This document shows, piece after piece, positions 34,465 to 45,341 of a stretch of DNA of 64,000 nt. The position numbers and the translations under genes are program-made. How positions within the stretch are numbered: position 1 is the first letter of the stretch; every line of letters begins with the position of its first letter. Origin of the DNA: Benincasa hispida (Eukaryota; Streptophyta; Magnoliopsida; Cucurbitales; Cucurbitaceae); NCBI RefSeq assembly GCF_009727055.1, contig NC_052349.1:33745405-33809404 (forward strand), read 5' to 3'. Below the pieces are notes generated by a model. The model was not told the origin of the DNA, did no database searches, and saw only the letters and a list, made by a program, of their open reading frames with translations.

Positions 34465-35410
34465 TATGGAAGAAAATGATCCATATAGATGGAATTCAAA
34501 CAAAATAAACATGTTTGGACTAAAGAAGAGGATGACAAGTTGATTGAGTGTCTAATGGAGTTAGCAACTCTAAGCCAATGACGTTGTGATAATGGAACAT
34601 TTACATCAAACTACCTACAAAAAATGGAGCAAATGATGGAGTTAAAGTTGTCTGGATGTGAAGTGAAGGCTCAACCTCACATAGAATCAAGAGTGAAACT
34701 TTTGAAGAAGCAATATGATGCAATTGCAGAAATGCTGGGACCAAATTTTAGTGGTTTTGGTTGGAACGAAAGACAGAAATGTTTTCATTGTTCGAAAGAT
34801 GTCTTTGATGATTGGGTTAAGGTTTGAAAATTATAATTTTCATTACATTCATTATTATAACTTTTGTTGTTAATATAATATTATATAAATTATGTTGTAG
34901 AGTCACCCAAGTGCAAAAGGGTTGCGTAACAAGTCATTCCCATACTTAGATGAAATGGCAATGATATTTGGCAAAGATCGAGCTAATGGCCTAAGAGCTG
35001 AAGGACCAGACGATATGGCCGAGAAAATAGATATGGAAACAAACAATGGGATGTGGGATGACTTTAGTGACTGTTATGTGTCACACCCACCTGAAGAGGT
35101 AAATAGGCCTCAAACAGGAGTTGATGAGGTAGATTCTATGACCATGGATGAACTTGGTTCGTGTATTCCAACCTAGTTTGAAACTACTCGTAAATTATCA
35201 AAGGAAAAGCTAAAGAATGAAGATAAACTAATTGAAATTGTGATTAAGTTTTTGGATAACATCGGTGCAATGTATGAGAAAACAACTGAAAACATTGGTA
35301 AGATAACTAAATATTTTGAAACTCAAACTGTTGTTTCTAAAAGGAGATCTCATCGATACTGAGCTAGTAGATGTTGATGGGTTAACAAATGGTCAAAGAG
35401 TTCGAACAGA
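34465..35410 (+). pseudogene. Harbinger-associated Myb/SANT-like protein, damaged
   Basis: PIF/Harbinger elements carry a second gene whose Myb/SANT-like DNA-binding protein helps the transposase reach the nucleus and bind DNA. Here the frame begins near ATG 34465 with the 'VWTKEEDDKLIEC' helix (34515-34560) broken by stops. It continues openly at 34624-34827 ('[20 protein letters not shown]', '[21 protein letters not shown]'), has an intron at about 34822-34901 (GTTTGA..TTGTAG) and an exon 34902-35176 ('SHPSAKGLRNKSFPYLDEM', 'FGKDRANGLRAEGPDDMAE'). After a stop at 35174 it goes on as a helical tail ('KLKNEDKLIEIVIKFLDNIG') to about 35360. It has the same strand and order as the transposase. 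It would be a near-complete gene without four or five point lesions. Confidence 0.82.
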
Positions 35411-35559
35411 TGCCCTTCTTATAGGAGGGAATTTATATTACAATCATTGGCAGAATAAAGTTAACTAGTAGAAAGATATGTGAAAGACATTTTATTTTGT
35501 GTCAAGAAGGATCTTCCATTTTTGTGTTTTATTTGTAGAAAGAACTATTGAGATTCAAG

Positions 35560-35564
35560 GTTTC

Positions 35565-35640
<76 letters not shown>
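35560..35640 (+). repeat. (TTTTC)n followed by a T tract of about 56 bp
   Basis: Five units of TTTTC grade into an uninterrupted T run at 35585-35640. It lies just after the Myb-like gene. Confidence 0.9.
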
Positions 35641-36005
35641 CTCATGTAGTCCTTGTTATTGTTTGAAGAAATAGAAGAATAAAAAATTTACTTTATTATT
35701 TCACTTATTACTATATATAACTTTTATATAACTTGTACTGAACTAAACATACATATACACCCTTATACTATAACACTTATAATATAAAGATGATGCATGA
35801 ATATGCTTAAATACATGCATATATTATAACTCTTATATTATATGATGCATGAGCATACTTTAAGATAATTTATTCATGCAAACTACTATATTATAACACT
35901 TATAATATAAAGATGATGTATAAAAAAAATGCATAACCTATGATGGTTTTTTAAAACTATATGACATATTTTATGGCATATAATTAAACATACATAACAT
36001 ATACA
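35641..36005. other. AT-rich stretch with a direct repeat
   Basis: No coding signal is seen. A 29-bp phrase beginning 'ataacacttataatataaag' occurs at about 35769 and again at about 35892, 122 bases apart. Confidence 0.5.
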
Positions 36006-36255
36006 TTCAATAAAAAATTGATGGGTTAGGACAATTAGCCTAAAAAATCGAAAAAGAAAAGTTATCTACTACGTAAACCATCGAGTAAACCGGTTCAAAT
36101 AGGTGAACCGGGTCTTGAACCACCTATGCGAAGCCTTGTTCCTTGAGCGTGTAGCAGCTCCTTGTGATCTTCGAGTATAAACAATTGTGTACCATGGATC
36201 GAGTGCCTTTTAACTATGCAATGAAGCATGAAGGCCACACAATCGTGCAGCACAC
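36006..36255 (-). other. Distal leader of the minus-strand copia element
   Basis: Sequence such as 'tatgcaatgaagcatgaaggcc', 'catggatcgagtgcctttt' and 'atcgtgcag' matches the style of 40883-41610 ('tatgcgatgaagcatgatcg', 'cattgatcgagtagcc'). The two stretches are the halves of one leader, separated by the element at 36256-40882. Confidence 0.5.
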
Positions 36256-37524
36256 TGTTGGGGTTTGTGCTGTAAAGTCTCGTGTCCTGTAGTTTGTAAA
36301 TAACTTTGTACAAACACTTATGATGTATAATATAAATGATATTTACTTCACTACTTAACTTTGCACATTTAGATGTTTTTTTTTATTTTACCACAAACCA
36401 ATAAACTTAATATCCCTGATTGTCTTTATGTAACTTAAGTATGTATGTAATGACATACAAGTGGATCATGTCTTAAGTGACAATAAAAATAGTCTGTAGT
36501 ATATGAATATAGGAGGGAAACCTTATCCTGGTAACACTACGGATGCGGCCCCCTTTGTGGAATTGTTACAAATGTTGTGACTTGTCACAGATGCTCTGAC
36601 GCTGATCATTCGTATAGTGGATATGCGAGCGGGGGCGTCCTATACAAATTGTTACAAATGTTATGAATATGATAAGATCACATTCATTAGACGGTTATAA
36701 AGGAAATGGGACAGTGTCTCTTCTGTTCTAAATAACAGATGAGTACATTATAAATAGCTGACGGTGTGCAGGAGTCATAGGTGTGGACATTGTGTTAAAA
36801 AGAGTGTTATCGTTTAGAAAATCAGTGCCTATACGATAGTGACTGCACGATCGCTTACATATAGTTTATCGTTGGATGAACTGCATTGCTGATATTGACC
36901 CTAAAAAAGACGATATTGCTAAGCGATCGCTTATCAATTACAGCTTCGCACGCTATTAACTAAACGATCATTTACCTTTTCTTAACGATCGTTTAGCTCC
37001 TGATATTTATTAAACGATCGCTTAGTTTTTCCTACGCGATCATTTGGACAATCGCTCACCCTTTTCCTATACGATTGCTTACCTTTCCTTACACGATCGT
37101 TTAGATGATCCCTTACTTTTACCTACACGATCATATAATTCACCTAAACGATCAAGCATTTTGTCTATGCGATAGATGACCTCATCTCTCACTTGCTTGA
37201 TCGTTGTGTACGGTCTCTCTTTCTCCTTCCCTCTACCAAATCCGAACAAATCCCACACTTTGGATTCTCACTCCAAGTATACTGAGGGCTCTGAGTGATG
37301 TTGTCTTCTCTATTTCCTTCTGTCCAAGTACTGATTGTTCGAGACAGACGGTTGGGTTTTACACTCGCTTTGAAGAAGAAATCTTCATCTGGTATGATCT
37401 CTTGATCTCTTTAGCATTATGAATGCATATTAGAATGTTTTGAATGTATATGCGGTAATTCTGTCACAATGAATTGGAAAGATCAGCTTTCGCTCGTAGG
37501 TACTTTTGAATAAGAGTTCCTTCA
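36256..37524 (+). repeat. 5' LTR of the pol-less copia element, with internal deletion
   Basis: It starts TGTTGGGGTTTGTGC and ends GAGTTCCTTCA before the primer site. Compared with the 3' copy it lacks roughly 0.9 kb (the part corresponding to about 39165-40052). A TATA-like TATAAATA lies at about 36750, so the CGATCG-rich part that follows is probably transcribed leader. Confidence 0.85.
36830..37200 (+). repeat. CGATCG-rich degenerate repeat array
   Basis: A roughly 370-bp stretch packed with variants of 'aaacgatcgcttacc' and 'acgatcgtttag' alternating in both senses, so that TAAACGATCG and CGATCGTTTA occur many times and can pair. The spacing is irregular, about 20-35 bases. It lies downstream of the LTR's TATA-like box. 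The counterpart in the 3' LTR is 40240-40570. Confidence 0.85.
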
Positions 37525-37525
37525 A

Positions 37526-37543
37526 TTGGTATTAGAGCACTCG
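37526..37543 (+). other. tRNA-Met primer-binding site
   Basis: TTGGTATTAGAGCACTCGG directly after the LTR end, one base from the standard TTGGTATCAGAGC over the first 13. Confidence 0.85.
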
Positions 37544-38636
37544 GTTTTCTGATATTCCAATTCATTATTGCAAAAGAATTGCAAATACGTTCTTGGTGGG
37601 TGCATTTCTACATTGTTTAATCGTTAAATTGCTGTGGATGTGCGGATTTATGGATGTTTTCGTGGATGTTAGCCTTGGTTTGTTTTAATTCTTTTACATT
37701 TGCGGTTGATTGTAAAGGTCCCTCCGTTTTTGGGCATTAATAATCGTTATCAAGTCTATATTTCGTGTTGAAGATTAGAGCAAACGTTGCAGTTCTTCGA
37801 GAAATGAGGCAATCAAGGGTTGATCGCATCATGCAGACGATGGGGTAGCGATCGTTGTTGATCATATCGTGCAGACGATGGGGTAGGCGATCGCTGATGA
37901 TCGCATTTGTAGACGATCGGGGGATTTGTGGGAAGTTCTTGGGGGATTTGATGCTTCATTTTCACCTCTCGTGTTTCTCTCTCATAGTCTACACCATGAG
38001 ATCTACCCTCGGCCTTGTGGCACCTTTGGCGTGTCCGCCTAACAGATGGTGTTTAGGTAGGTCAATATCAAGGTGGATGGGGAGAGTGTTCATAGTAAGT
38101 GGGAGTAGGAATTGCGACAACATATCCCTCAGTCTCCCTCGTGGATTGAATAAAGTTTATGTGCATCGCCTCGTGGCACCCTGGGTGTGTCCCCCTATAG
38201 GATGGTTGTTTTGCACGTTTCTTTATTTGATCTCCTATAAGAGGATAAAGTTACTTAGTCTCTTTTTCTAATCTGCTTTTTTTTTCCTTTGGTGAGCGCA
38301 TTAGGGAGGGACTCTGAGGCCGAAAACGAGGGGTTACACTTACGCAGGATTGTTAAGGGTTAATTATCATGGACCGAACAAATGGTGGCTATTAGGTTTA
38401 GTTCCAAGAGTTGGTTCTGCCTAATGGTTGAAAATGTCTCATCTCAGTGAAGGGACATCCGTTCACCCCACCGGTGACGTTTGTCCTGCCTCACTGGGGT
38501 ATCATTGCAAAATAGAAGTCTTTTCACTTAGGGTACTTGGAATATTTTTTGCTAAAATTAATTGGTTAATTAAAAAATGTGGTTTTTGCAATGTCTTATA
38601 AAAGGTTATTCGTTTTTTTTTCAGCAACGGTATTTA
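37544..38636 (+). other. Long non-coding leader between primer site and gag
   Basis: It carries more CGATCG motifs (37845-37920, including 'gcagacgatggggtagcgatcg' repeated) and an imperfect direct repeat, 'ctcggccttgtggcacctttggcgtgtccgcc' and 'cctcgtggcaccctgggtgtgtcccccta', about 155 bases apart (38010 and 38168). A 138-codon frame at 37855-38271 has no recognisable protein features and is probably chance. Confidence 0.6.
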
Positions 38637-38837
38637 ATGGCATCAGCCACTATCAATTTACTTAGTGGCGAAAAATTGAATGACCAAAACTATTTAAGTT
38701 AGAAATATATGTTCACGATGATATTCATCATCGAGGATCTGAAGTTTGTCCTTACGAAGGTATGTCCTTCTATTCCACCTCAGGACGTTACTCGAAATAC
38801 TCGAGCGACGTGCGAGCGTCAGACACGGGCAAACAAC
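38637..38837 (+). pseudogene. Copia gag N-terminal fragment
   Basis: The frame from ATG 38639 reads MASATINLLSGEKLNDQNY, then an in-frame stop at 38698, then 'MFTMIFIIEDLKFVLTKVCP' and 'NTRATCERQTRAN'. This is the well-known start of copia Gag (tag 'LLSGEKLNGxNYxxW', here with the Trp position lost). It ends abruptly at the junction with the 3' LTR, so about 200 bases of an expected 4-kb coding region survive. Confidence 0.85.
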
Positions 38838-40882
38838 TTATAATATATAATATAAATGATATTTACTTCACTAATTGACTTTGCACATTTAGATCTTTTT
38901 TATTTTACCACAAATCAATAAACTTAATATCCCCAGTTGTCTTTATGTAACTTAAGCATGTATGTAGTGACATACAAATGGATCATGTCTTAAGTGACAA
39001 CAAAAATAGTCTGTATTATATGGATATAACAGGAAAACCTTATCCTGGTAACATTACTGACACGGCCCGCTTTATGGAATTGTTACAAATGTTGTGACTT
39101 GTCACAGATGGTCTAATCCTGATCATTCATTTAGTGGACATGTAAGCGGGGGCATCCTAAACAAAGAGTTTGAATAAGACTCGACCTCGAAGTGTTAATG
39201 TCTTGTCATATAACTTCGTTCATGACTGAGACTTCACTTCACTAAGATGACCATAGGTAACATGACCTCAATCTTGAGTGAGTTGGGAACTCCTGCCATT
39301 GAGGGTAGTCCTTTGATTTGCATGGTACGAGTGGCCAGAGCACCGACTCAAACCTACCATTTTGGGGTTCCTCTGATTTGGGAGCTGGGAACTCATCTTT
39401 AGAAGATGGAGTTCACTCTTTCCCCAAAGTAGGGGTAAGTAGATAGATTGTTCTCTTAAGAACTGATCTCAGGGCTTGAACGATGTGGCGCCATGTACCT
39501 TCTCATGGCCTGAGAGGTGTTCACACATAGTAGAACTATATAATATTGTTCATTAGAGGGATTAGTGGTACTTAAAAAGGAAGATGTAATTACAGGGGCA
39601 AAATGATAAATTGGTCTGCTGTAATTACGAGCATCTGTGAATGGTCATCGTACTGATGATTGGTTATATCCAATGGACATAGAAATATATCTATGGAAAC
39701 AAGAGTTCAGCAGTCGGTCTTTAGTAGAATGTCTGGCAGTTAACGGATGGTGGATATCGTGACTAAAGAGTTTAGTCAGCTTTTCACGCACCATTAGAGT
39801 TTCAAGCCATAGGTTCATAAGGTCCCCTTGGTAGCTTGAATACAGGTTGAGAATCAGTTTTTGGGTCAGTTTGAAATATTCAAATTGACAAGAGGTTGTT
39901 CGATTGTATATGATATAATTGAATAAGTTAATTAAATATGATATAATTAACTTTATGTATGAGATACATTAATTTGGAGAAAATTGGATATAAATATGAT
40001 TTATATCTAGTAAAGAAAAATATTATAATTAATATATGATATTACTTTATATGTTATGAATATGATAAGATCACATTCATTGGACGGTTATAAAGGAAAT
40101 GAGATGACGTCTCTTCTATTCTAAATAACGGATGAGTGTATTATAAATAGCTGACGGTGTGCAAAAGTCATAGGTGTGGACATTGTGTTAAAGAGAGTGT
40201 TATTGTTTAGAAAATCATTGCCTATACGATAGTGACTGCATGATCGCTTACATATACGATATTGCTAAGCGATCGCTCATCGATTATATCTTCGTGCGCT
40301 ATTAACTAAATGACCGTTTACCTTTTCTTAAGCGATCGTTTAGCTCTCGATATTTACTAAACAATCGTATAAATGATCACTTATTTTTTCCTACGCAATC
40401 GTTTGGACGATTGCTCACCCTTTTCCTACACGATCGCTTACCCTTTCATACACGATCGTTTAGACGATTGCTTACTTTTTTCTACACAATCGTATACTTC
40501 TCCTAAACGATCAAGCACCTTGTCTATGTGATAGATGACTTCATCTCCCACTTGTTTGATCGTTGTGCACGGTCTCTCTTCCTCCTTCCCTCTACAAAAT
40601 CCGAACAAACCCACACTTTGGATTCTCACTCTAAGTACACTGAGGGCTCTGAGTGGTGTTGTCTTCTCTATTTCCTTCTGTCTGATTGCTGATTGTTCGA
40701 GGTAGATGCTTGGGTTTTAGACTCGTTTTGAAGAAGAAATCTTCATTTAGTATGATCTCTTGATCTCTTTAGCATTATGAATGCATATTAGAATGTTTTG
40801 AATGTATATGCGGTAATTCTGTCACAATGAATTGGAAAGATCCGCTTTCGCTCGTAGGTACTCTTGAATAAGAGTTCCTTCA
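38838..40882 (+). repeat. 3' LTR of the pol-less copia element
   Basis: About 2,045 bp, lacking the first ~58 bases of a complete LTR. It contains the shared LTR core (39548-39576), a TATA-like box (about 40143) and the second CGATCG array (40240-40570), and ends GAGTTCCTTCA at 40882. It lacks about 55 bases present in the 5' copy near 36862-36920. Confidence 0.82.
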
Positions 40883-41610
40883 CGCACATCATGCAACGTA
40901 TGCCTAAACAATCGGGTAGACGAAAACTATGCGATGAAGCATGATCGTCTAAATGATCGAGGAGCAAGTGTCAAGTATCTTATACCCATTGATCGAGTAG
41001 CCAATGACTATGCTATGAGCATGCTGGTCTACTCGATCATTTAGTGCGTATGCCTACCATGCGTCGAGTATCACATACTCAGTGATCGTTTAACCTCGAG
41101 CATCGACACGATCGAGTAGCTATCGTGATGCAATCGAGTATCTATCGCAAAACGATCAAGTAAACTCTTTACTCGATCACGTAGAATCAATCATGCAATC
41201 GTTTAGCAAATACTACATGATCAAGTAGAACTTTTCTACACGATCGCATAGTGAAATATAAACAATCATTTGGCGTAGAATACACGATGGAACCAACCTT
41301 TGGTCTTTTTCCTCGAAATGAACAACATCTCCATGCATCTGAAGCTTCATCACGAACGACTCAACCAAAAATAAAAACTTGAATACAGTCTCGATAGCAG
41401 GTTAATTATGCCTAAAAACGCAGGGTCCCTTACAAATTAACCTTCGAAATGTAAAAGAAAGCTTAAGCAAAAGCAATTATCCTATAAACATACATCAATT
41501 CAACATCCACAACTACATCTAACACTTAAATGCATTGCAGAATTCATAAAACCCACCAAGGCTACGAATGTAATTCAATATATCAATGGAATTTGGAATA
41601 TCAGAACAAT
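40883..41610 (-). other. Leader of the minus-strand copia element, CGATCG-rich
   Basis: The stretch between the minus-strand primer site and the nested insertion is crowded with 'gatcgagtag', 'actcgatcatttag', 'cgatcgcatag' and 'tgatcgtttaacctcgag' motifs, the same motif class as in the plus-strand element. No ORF of note. Confidence 0.65.
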
Positions 41611-41626
41611 CTGGCTCTGATACCAA
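41611..41626 (-). other. tRNA-Met primer-binding site (minus strand)
   Basis: Read on the minus strand, TTGGTATCAGAGCCAG is a perfect match to the standard site TGGTATCAGAGC and fixes the inner end of the LTR at 41628. Confidence 0.88.
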
Positions 41627-41627
41627 T

Positions 41628-43662
41628 TGAAGGAACTCTAAATCTAGAGAACCAATGAGCGAAAGCAAATCATTCCAAACCTCATTGTGAAAGAACAAGA
41701 ACATTTACAATCAAACAGAACAGTTATGCATCAAGGATAAAATTACAGCATGCTTCTAAGTTAAAATAAAATGATCAAGTAAACATATCTTTGAAGAACC
41801 ATTTCTTCTAGTATTTCCTCGATCAAACTCGAACGCATTGATTAACATGAACATAACGAGCAAATTCAGCAAACAGCATGAACCAGAAAATCCTCGATCA
41901 TAATCGAGCAAAATCTGATCCTCGACCCTCGAACGAAACTCGACATTACCACGAGGCTGCCTTGGTATTCTTCGTCTGAGAATCCAGGAAGTGTGGGCTC
42001 TATATGGATTTTGTAGAGTGAAGGAAGAATGAAGGAGAAAGAATGATCGAATAGACGATCGAGTAATACACAAAGGAATCGTGTAGAAGTTATCAGTCTA
42101 TCGCATAGACTCGTTCCTCAATCGTGTAGTAAAATGGCACTATCATATAGTGAACTCAATATGATCGTTTACTCTCTTGACAAGCTATCTAATAACTTGA
42201 TCCTTTTTGCGCGTGGAATGAAAAATGAAAAAAAATTTCATCTTTATCCATTAGTTGCCATAAACCGTGTATATCCAACCACTAAGTCAGTTATTAGAGA
42301 AACCGAAAATCAATTATCCCATAATTAATTTATTATAAATAAATATAATAAGCGATATATCATATTATACTCATAACTTATAGTTTTAATATCACATCAT
42401 ATGCACCATATGCACCATAATTCTTTTTCTCCTTTATGGGATTTAATATGAATCATATTTATATTAATTTCTCTAATCAAATAATGTATCAAATACATCA
42501 AATCAATAATATTATATATAATTTAATTAATTTAATTATTTCATAAATAATTAGATTCCCTCTTGTTAGTTTGAACACTTCAAACTAACCCAAAACCTGA
42601 TTTCCAACACGAATCTTTTTAGCTACCAAGGGGGCCTTATGGACCTATAGCTTGAAGTTCTAACAGTACGTGAATAACTGACTAAACTATTTAATCATAA
42701 TATCCACCATCTGTTAACTGTCGAGCACTTCACTAAAAACCGACAGCTGTACTCTTCGCACTATAGATATATTTTCATGTCCATCGAATATAACCAATCA
42801 ACAATACGATGACCCTTCACAAATCGCTCGTAAGTAGAGTTGGGCCAATTTTTCGTTTTGCCCATGTAGTTACATCTAACTCCTTAAGTACCACTGATTC
42901 CTCTAATGAACAATACATCATAGTCCCACTATGACTAAACTTTTCTTGGGCCAAGAGAAGGTGTGGTGCCACATCGTTCAAGCCCTGAATTCATCTCTTA
43001 AGAGAGAAATTTATCTACTTGTCCCTGCTTTGGGGAAGGAGTGAATTCTATCTTGTGTAGCTGAGTTCCCAGCTCCCCAATCAGACGAATCCTCAAAGTG
43101 GTAGGTTTGAGTCGGCGATCTGGCCACTTGCACCTATACAAATCAAAAGCCCACCCTCATAGACAGGAGTTCATAACTCACTTAGGATTAAGGTCATGTT
43201 ACCTATGGTCATCCTAGTGAAATGAAAGTCTCTGTCATGAAGAATATTATATAACGAGACTAAAAATTTCGTGGTCCAGTCTTATACAAACTCTTTTGTA
43301 AAGTATATCCCGCTCACATGTCTAATACACGAATGATCAGGATTAGACCAGTTGTAGCACTTTACAATATTTGTAACGCCTACAAAGCGGACCATACTCG
43401 TAGTGTCACAAGGATAAGGTATAGACCATGTAGGTTATCACTTAAAGAACGATTCATTTTTATGTCTCCACATACATGCTTAAGTTACAACGATAACCAG
43501 GGATCTTAGTTTATATGTTTGTGGTTAATGCAACTAAAATATCTCATATTTCATAAACTAAAGTGAATAAAATATCTCATATTATAAATCACAAAACTAT
43601 TTGTTCATACATGTGTTTACAAACTACAGAACTATACGAGATTTACGGCATCAACCCCAACA
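41628..43662 (-). repeat. 5' LTR of the minus-strand copia element
   Basis: 2,035 bp. On the minus strand it starts TGTTGGGGTTGATGCCG at 43662 and ends GAGTTCCTTCA at 41628. It contains the shared core (42883-42912) and CGATCG/GATCG motifs at about 42040-42170, in the same relative place as in the 36256 family. Its coding region is missing; only the leader remains to the left. Confidence 0.85.
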
Positions 43663-43936
43663 TAGGGTTCTTTAAAAAATAAACTCCCGAAGTGCTCTTT
43701 CTGTTCTCAGAACTCCCGACCCAATCAGCATCACAATAGCCTACAAGAGAGCTACTTGTGTCAAAGGTATAGTATAAACCATAGTCACTTGTTCCATTGA
43801 TATACTTGATTATTCTCTTGGCACTGAGTAGATGATTAGATTTTGGGTAAGATTGACATCAAGCACATACCCCAACTGCAAAAAGCAATGTTTGGTCTAC
43901 TAGAAGTGAGATACAACAAACTACCAATGATCCTTC
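43663..43936 (-). pseudogene. Copia RNase H fragment
   Basis: On the minus strand the translation shows 'RRIIGSLLYLTSSRPNIAFC', a stretch corresponding to 'KRIIKYINGTSDYGLYY', 'TSSSLVGYC..LGRELENRKSTS' (the region of the RNase H DADW motif) and 'FFKEP'. It covers the end of RT and the start of RNase H, broken by frameshifts. It is cut on the left by the LTR of another element and on the right by an inverted LTR. Confidence 0.75.
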
Positions 43937-45070
43937 TGTTGGAATAAGGAAGCATGCAGCGGAAGAATACAGAATCATAGGCATTTTAATTCATTAATTT
44001 TGGCTCCAAAATTAGCATGCTCATAAACCAAAAAGGGTTTCAACACTAATCTTTGAAGATACTAAACTAAAAAGAGGGTTTCAACACTAACCCTTAAAGA
44101 TACCTTTGAATCACAAATTCTAACTGCAATTCTCCCTTCCTATGGATGTGAACAACCACATGGTCTTCCCCACTATCCTCTTGGTGCCTTAGATTGAGTT
44201 GTGGGACTCAAAATAAGCTTGAATTAGGGAATAAAAGAGAGGAGGTTCTCATTTTTTAGTTCAAACCCAGTTTTCAACTCTTGAAATTTGCAGCTAAAAA
44301 ACCTCTAATGCATGCCCGACTTCCACGCCAATTTCGTTTATTTATTGCATGAGTTTCATGCAAATGGACTTCCTACATGAATTACAGCTTATGCTTGAGA
44401 AATTGGGTTGGAAATGTTTATGGAATGCGACTAACCTACTTCAAAGAAAGTGGAAAAATCCCAAAAGTTGGGATTTTCCACTTCTTTTTTTTCAAATTTT
44501 CTTTTATTTGAATTTTTATTTCCAAAATCAAAATCCATTTCAATTTTTAATTCCTTAATTTAAAATTGAAATTTTATTAATTTTACAAAATTAATTCTAA
44601 AATTAATTTTCTAATAAAATTAATGAATTAATTAAATAATCTTATTAATTTTATTAATTTTATATCAAATATTAAATTAATTTGTCACCAATTGATTACC
44701 ATGAATCCTTATTCAGGAATTTAATATTTAAATCATATTTAAATATTAATTGATTCTCAAGTTTCATTTAATTCCAAAATTAAATGTGCAATTATATCAC
44801 ATATAATTATTAATTCCATTAATTCTAATTTGAACATTTCAAATTAACTTATCAATCTACTCTAAGCCAAATCCGTTTGTGAGTTAATAGAGGGACCTAA
44901 AGGACCTACAGATCATGGGCTCCAACGATCCGAGATTAATCAGCTAAACTCTTTACACTAAATTAACCCCCATTTGCTAACTACTGGGTCATTCCACTAA
45001 AGTTCAGAGTTGCATTTCTTTCACTGTAGATATATTGTGACAACTCGATATAACTATGATTAGTAAGTTG
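43937..45070 (-). repeat. Truncated copia LTR (3' part), minus strand
   Basis: The left end TGTTGGAATAAGGAAGCATGCAGCGG is the rev-comp of an LTR 3' end, like 10796 (both contain 'cagcggaag'). The block order follows the solo LTRs at 10796 and 16483, but the sequence stops near 'attagtaagttgat' at 45070, before the shared core and the TGTTGG start. About 1.1 kb is kept. Confidence 0.75.
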
Positions 45071-45341
45071 ATGATCTTCTGGTTCGAGTGTTCTGGTTGC
45101 TGTTTGTTTGAGGAAAGTTCGTTGCTATTCGAAGAGTTCGAGTTAGTTCGAGGGATTTACGTGAAGAAGAGTTCTTCAAAGGTATAATCACTTGAACTCT
45201 ATTTACTGTTTATAAGCATGTTGTAATTTACATCAAGAATGCATAATCTGAATGTTTTTTTGTAAATCTTTGTTTTCAATCATAATGAAATTTGGATGAT
45301 CCACTTTTACTCAAAGGTTTTCTGTAAATTGAGTTCCTTCA
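45071..45341 (+). repeat. Copia LTR 3' end, plus strand
   Basis: It contains 'gagttcgagttagttcgagg' and 'gaagagttcttcaaagg', as in 2770-2830, and ends GAGTTCCTTCA at 45341. The following base already belongs to RT, so the primer site, gag, protease and integrase are deleted. Confidence 0.75.

Larger units (their letters stand above)
36256..40882 (+). mobile_element. Pol-less copia retrotransposon with two LTRs, TSD CACAC/CGCAC
   Basis: Two related LTRs in the same orientation (36256-37524 and 38838-40882) flank a primer site, a 1.1-kb leader and only the first 200 bases of gag. The flanking 5-mers are CACAC (36251-36255) and CGCAC (40883-40887), differing by one G-to-A change at a CpG, as expected from decay of methylated cytosine. 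The remaining gag, all of pol and the first ~58 bases of the 3' LTR are deleted. The junction at about 38838 shares CAAACA with the corresponding LTR position, suggesting microhomology-mediated deletion. The element lies inside the leader of the older minus-strand copia element. Confidence 0.82.

Noticed and set aside
36830..37200. CRISPR-like array
   Set aside because: The repeats are short, degenerate, in both orientations and irregularly spaced, in a plant LTR. Not a CRISPR.
37855..38271. 138-codon plus-strand ORF
   Set aside because: It lies in the leader between the primer site and gag of a copia element, has no recognisable domain and is not placed to be translated as gag.
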